From Quercus robur (taxonomy: Eukaryota; Streptophyta; Magnoliopsida; Fagales; Fagaceae): a DNA stretch of 64,000 bases. This document shows, one piece after another, positions 62,061 through 64,000 of this stretch. The stretch is taken from assembly GCF_932294415.1 (NCBI RefSeq), contig NC_065535.1, forward strand, positions 12,184,282 through 12,248,281, read 5' to 3'. The notes under the pieces are model-generated. The model made no database searches. It was not told the origin of the DNA and saw only the letters and a program-made list of their open reading frames with translations. How positions within the stretch are numbered: the stretch's first letter is position 1; the number at the start of each line of letters is the position of its first letter. The translations under genes were made by a program, and so were the position numbers.

Positions 62061-62298
62061 GGATGGGTTTGGATTCATGTTTCCCACTCAGCGTTTGCGT
62101 TTTTTTTTTTTTTTTTAAAGACCAGCGCCTGGTGCACTGTTCACGGGACATGAACAGTGCACCAAGACATATGAACAGTAAAAAAAAGAGTGAACAATAT
62201 TTTTTTACATATTTAAAAATTATTTTGCTACAATATTTTCAGTTTTCAGTTATCAATTTTCAGTTTTCAGCAAAATAAATTGTATCCAAACGGATCCT
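62061..62298. repeat. MITE, GGATGGGTTTGGATTC...ATCCAAACGGATCC
   Basis: Its termini GGATGGGTTTGGAT and ATCCAAACGGATCC are inverted. The inside has a T16-type run, an AGCGCCTGGTGCACTGTTCA segment with its partner TGAACAGTGCACC (an internal hairpin), and TTTCAGTTTTCAG repeats. Same family as 975-1189 and 30329-30709. Confidence 0.75.
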
Positions 62299-62622
62299 AA
62301 ATATATTGTGTTCTCATAAACGTAGACGCGTTGCCAAATCAAGTAAAAATTTTCAATATTGATTTCTCTCTATTTTTAACTAAATTTGCATGCACAAAAA
62401 TTATCCACAATTTCCTTATCTGCTATGCTTTTCCCCAATGAGGGGGAGTTGAGTCCTAAGTTCTAACTTCTTTAAAGGGCCGTGGACCTATGGCCAACTC
62501 TGTTGACAGACAAAAATCTAAACACCCACCAAATAACACGGCAAAATTAGTATTAAAAAATCTATTGGTGTCAAGCTTAGGACAATTGGATGACCCATTT
62601 GACCTTTCATTATTATTTTTAA

Positions 62623-64000
62623 GGCGAAAAGCACATTTTGGTCCTTATATTTTCACACGATTCCTACTTTGGTTCCTAAATTTTATTTTTATTGCTTTTA
62701 GTCCTTGTTTAGAAAAACGCCTTCTGTTTTAGTCCTTTCTGTCAGTGCCGTTAGGGCACTGACCTACGTGGCAAACGGAATTATTAAAATAATAATAAAA
62801 AATTTTATTTTGTCATTAAAAAATGCCAAGTCAGCATTTAAATTTAAAAAAAATTATTTATTAAATTTAACTAAATAAAAAAATAAAAAACAGAAAAAAA
62901 AAAAATCACATTAATTAAGATTGAAGTGTGTCTTGAGCAAGAACACCAAGAACACATACACAAACCCAGAAATTAAAATTCAAAAATTAAAATTTTCAAA
63001 ATCATCACATACACATGAAAGTTTGGAAATGTTCCAATCGGGGCCACGTTAAAGACAAAATAAACTGCAAAAACAACCCAAACACACACTGTACATGACA
63101 ACAACATAAAGGAAAAAAAAACCCAGTAATGCTTTAAACTTTAAAAAGAAAACCCAGATATAGATTCAAAAAAAAAAAAAAAATTAAGTACCCAAAGCTT
63201 CCAATTGGTGCTTCTTGCTACTGGAACCAGGCGGTCTGCCCCTAGCTTTCTTGAACGAAGTGGGTGGCGCTGATCCTCCAGAAGGAAGCGATGTTGGAGC
63301 CCAGGGAGGAGGAGTTGGAGCTGGATGAGGAGATGAAAACCCACCTCCACCACTTGACTGAGTCTGAGCTACAGGTACGGGCTAAGCCGTAGGAGTGAGA
63401 CCCAAAGCCATAGAGCCATCTGGGCCATACTTTTTGGGTCTCCCTCTTTTCTTCTTAGCTTACTCGCCGCCAGTCATACTCCCCATATTCACATTCACAT
63501 TCACAGCCCCACCACCACCACTTCCACCATCAAGCTGGTAAGTCGGTGATGTTGCTGTTGCTGCTGTTGCTGTCGTCGTAGCAGCTGTGGCATTTGTTGC
63601 GGTAGAGATGGGCTTGTAAACGGCGTTGCCGTCGGAACTAAAACCCAAGCGCATGTTCTGAACCAGTGGCTGTGCCGGCAGCGGCGACGACGACTGTTGC
63701 TGTTGTTGATGTTGTTGTTGTTGTTGTTGAAGTGCACCGACGACGGCGAAAATTTTAATTTTTGAATTTTAATTTCTGGGTTTGTGTATGTTTTCTGGTT
63801 GTTCTTGCTCAAGACATACTTCAATCTTAATTAATGTGATTTTTTATTTTTATTTCTGTTTTTTATTTTTTTATTTAGTTAAATTTAATAAATTATTTTT
63901 TTAAATTTAAATGCTGACTTGGCATTTTTTAATGACAAAATAAAATTTTTTATTATTATTTTAATAATTCCGTTTGCCACGTAATTTAGTGCCCTAACGG
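62623..64000. mobile_element. Pack-MULE with ~380-bp inverted ends (cut by window end)
   Basis: The left arm (62623-about 63000) starts GGCGAAAAGCACATTTTGGT, close to the other Mutator-like ends in this window. Its inverted counterpart starts at about 63750 and runs to the window end, where CCGTTTGCCACG...GTGCCCTAACGG pairs with 62749-62780. By symmetry the element should end about 125 bp beyond the window. Between the arms lies a captured AHL gene fragment in minus orientation. The right target duplication cannot be seen. Confidence 0.9.
63184..63750 (-). pseudogene. captured AT-hook (AHL) gene fragment
   Basis: The minus strand carries the N-terminal half of an AT-hook motif nuclear-localized (AHL) protein. 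In order: Q-rich ALQQQQQQHQQQQQSSSP, the family block MRLGFSSDGNAVYKPI, GGGSGG-type Gly runs, first AT-hook KKKRGRPKKYGPDGSMAL (near 63400-63450), a Pro/Ser linker, and second AT-hook KKARGRPPGSSSKKHQLEALG (near 63185-63250, written from its two halves). It stops before the PPC/DUF296 domain that AHLs need for trimerisation. In-frame stops at 63460-63462 (after GGE) and 63382-63384 (after PTA) break it; the frame closes at 63184-63186. Intact AHLs bind AT-rich DNA in the nucleus. This copy is a transposon-borne remnant. Confidence 0.88.

Larger units (their letters stand above)
59126..62622. other. intergenic DNA with miniature elements
   Basis: AT-rich DNA with three recognisable miniature elements (60031-60208, 61217-61396, 62061-62298) and a direct repeat near 61780/61950. 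The frames at 60606-60851 are short, mutually overlapping and match nothing I know. No gene is supported. Confidence 0.5.

Noticed and set aside
63501-63824. Asn/Arg-rich 107-codon frame in the Pack-MULE
   Set aside because: It is the CAA/CAG-rich AHL segment read in the wrong frame; the AHL frame has both AT-hooks.

Overview
This is nuclear DNA from a woody eudicot, possibly a Fagales tree. The evidence is AT-rich introns and intergenic DNA, GT-AG introns, plant-only protein families (plastidic hexokinase, WEB/DUF827, GASA/snakin, AHL) and many plant transposon families. The lineage call is inference. No RNA gene, CRISPR array or organelle DNA was seen.

Layout. 0-3.7 kb: a small DCIxF-motif ('Josephin-like') gene (+) and a 438-bp Mutator-type foldback element. 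3.8-8.5 kb: a non-coding LTR element (LARD-like, minus strand) with two 643-bp LTRs. 8.8-10.5 kb: a PIF/Harbinger-type element with TTA target duplications and a C-rich core. 10.8-12.8 kb: a two-exon WEB-family gene (-). 15.1-15.6 kb: a candidate solo LTR. 16.6-20.8 kb: a complete nine-exon plastidic hexokinase gene (+, 499 aa), followed at 21.1-21.9 kb by a broken duplicate of its intron 7/exon 8 region. 23.6-28.5 kb: a complete six-exon AP-2 sigma gene (+, 142 aa) whose introns hold LINE, RTE and hAT-like insertions. 33.0-37.3 kb: a 13-exon gene (-, 769 aa) for an unrecognised, probably nuclear Q/S-rich protein. 43.2-43.7 kb: a three-exon GASA/snakin peptide gene (-). 44.35-55.81 kb: a Mutator-like element split by a 10-kb Tat-lineage Ty3/gypsy retrotransposon. 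56.2-59.1 kb: a 5'-truncated L1-type LINE. 62.6 kb to the window end: a Pack-MULE carrying a fragment of an AT-hook (AHL) gene.

The host genes are not an operon-like unit. The hexokinase/AP-2 sigma pair appears to keep the gene order of Arabidopsis At1g47840/At1g47830 (from memory). The most unusual feature is an antisense transcription unit with its own TATA box about 0.3 kb inside the 3' LTR of the Tat element. The unrelated-looking LARD has a TATA box at the same relative place. The Pack-MULE with an AHL fragment, and a nested insertion supported by target duplications at both levels, are the other strong observations.

Exon models were built by eye from GT/AG sites and reading-frame continuity. 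All phases close for hexokinase, AP-2 sigma, WEB, GASA and the 13-exon gene, but no transcript data were available.
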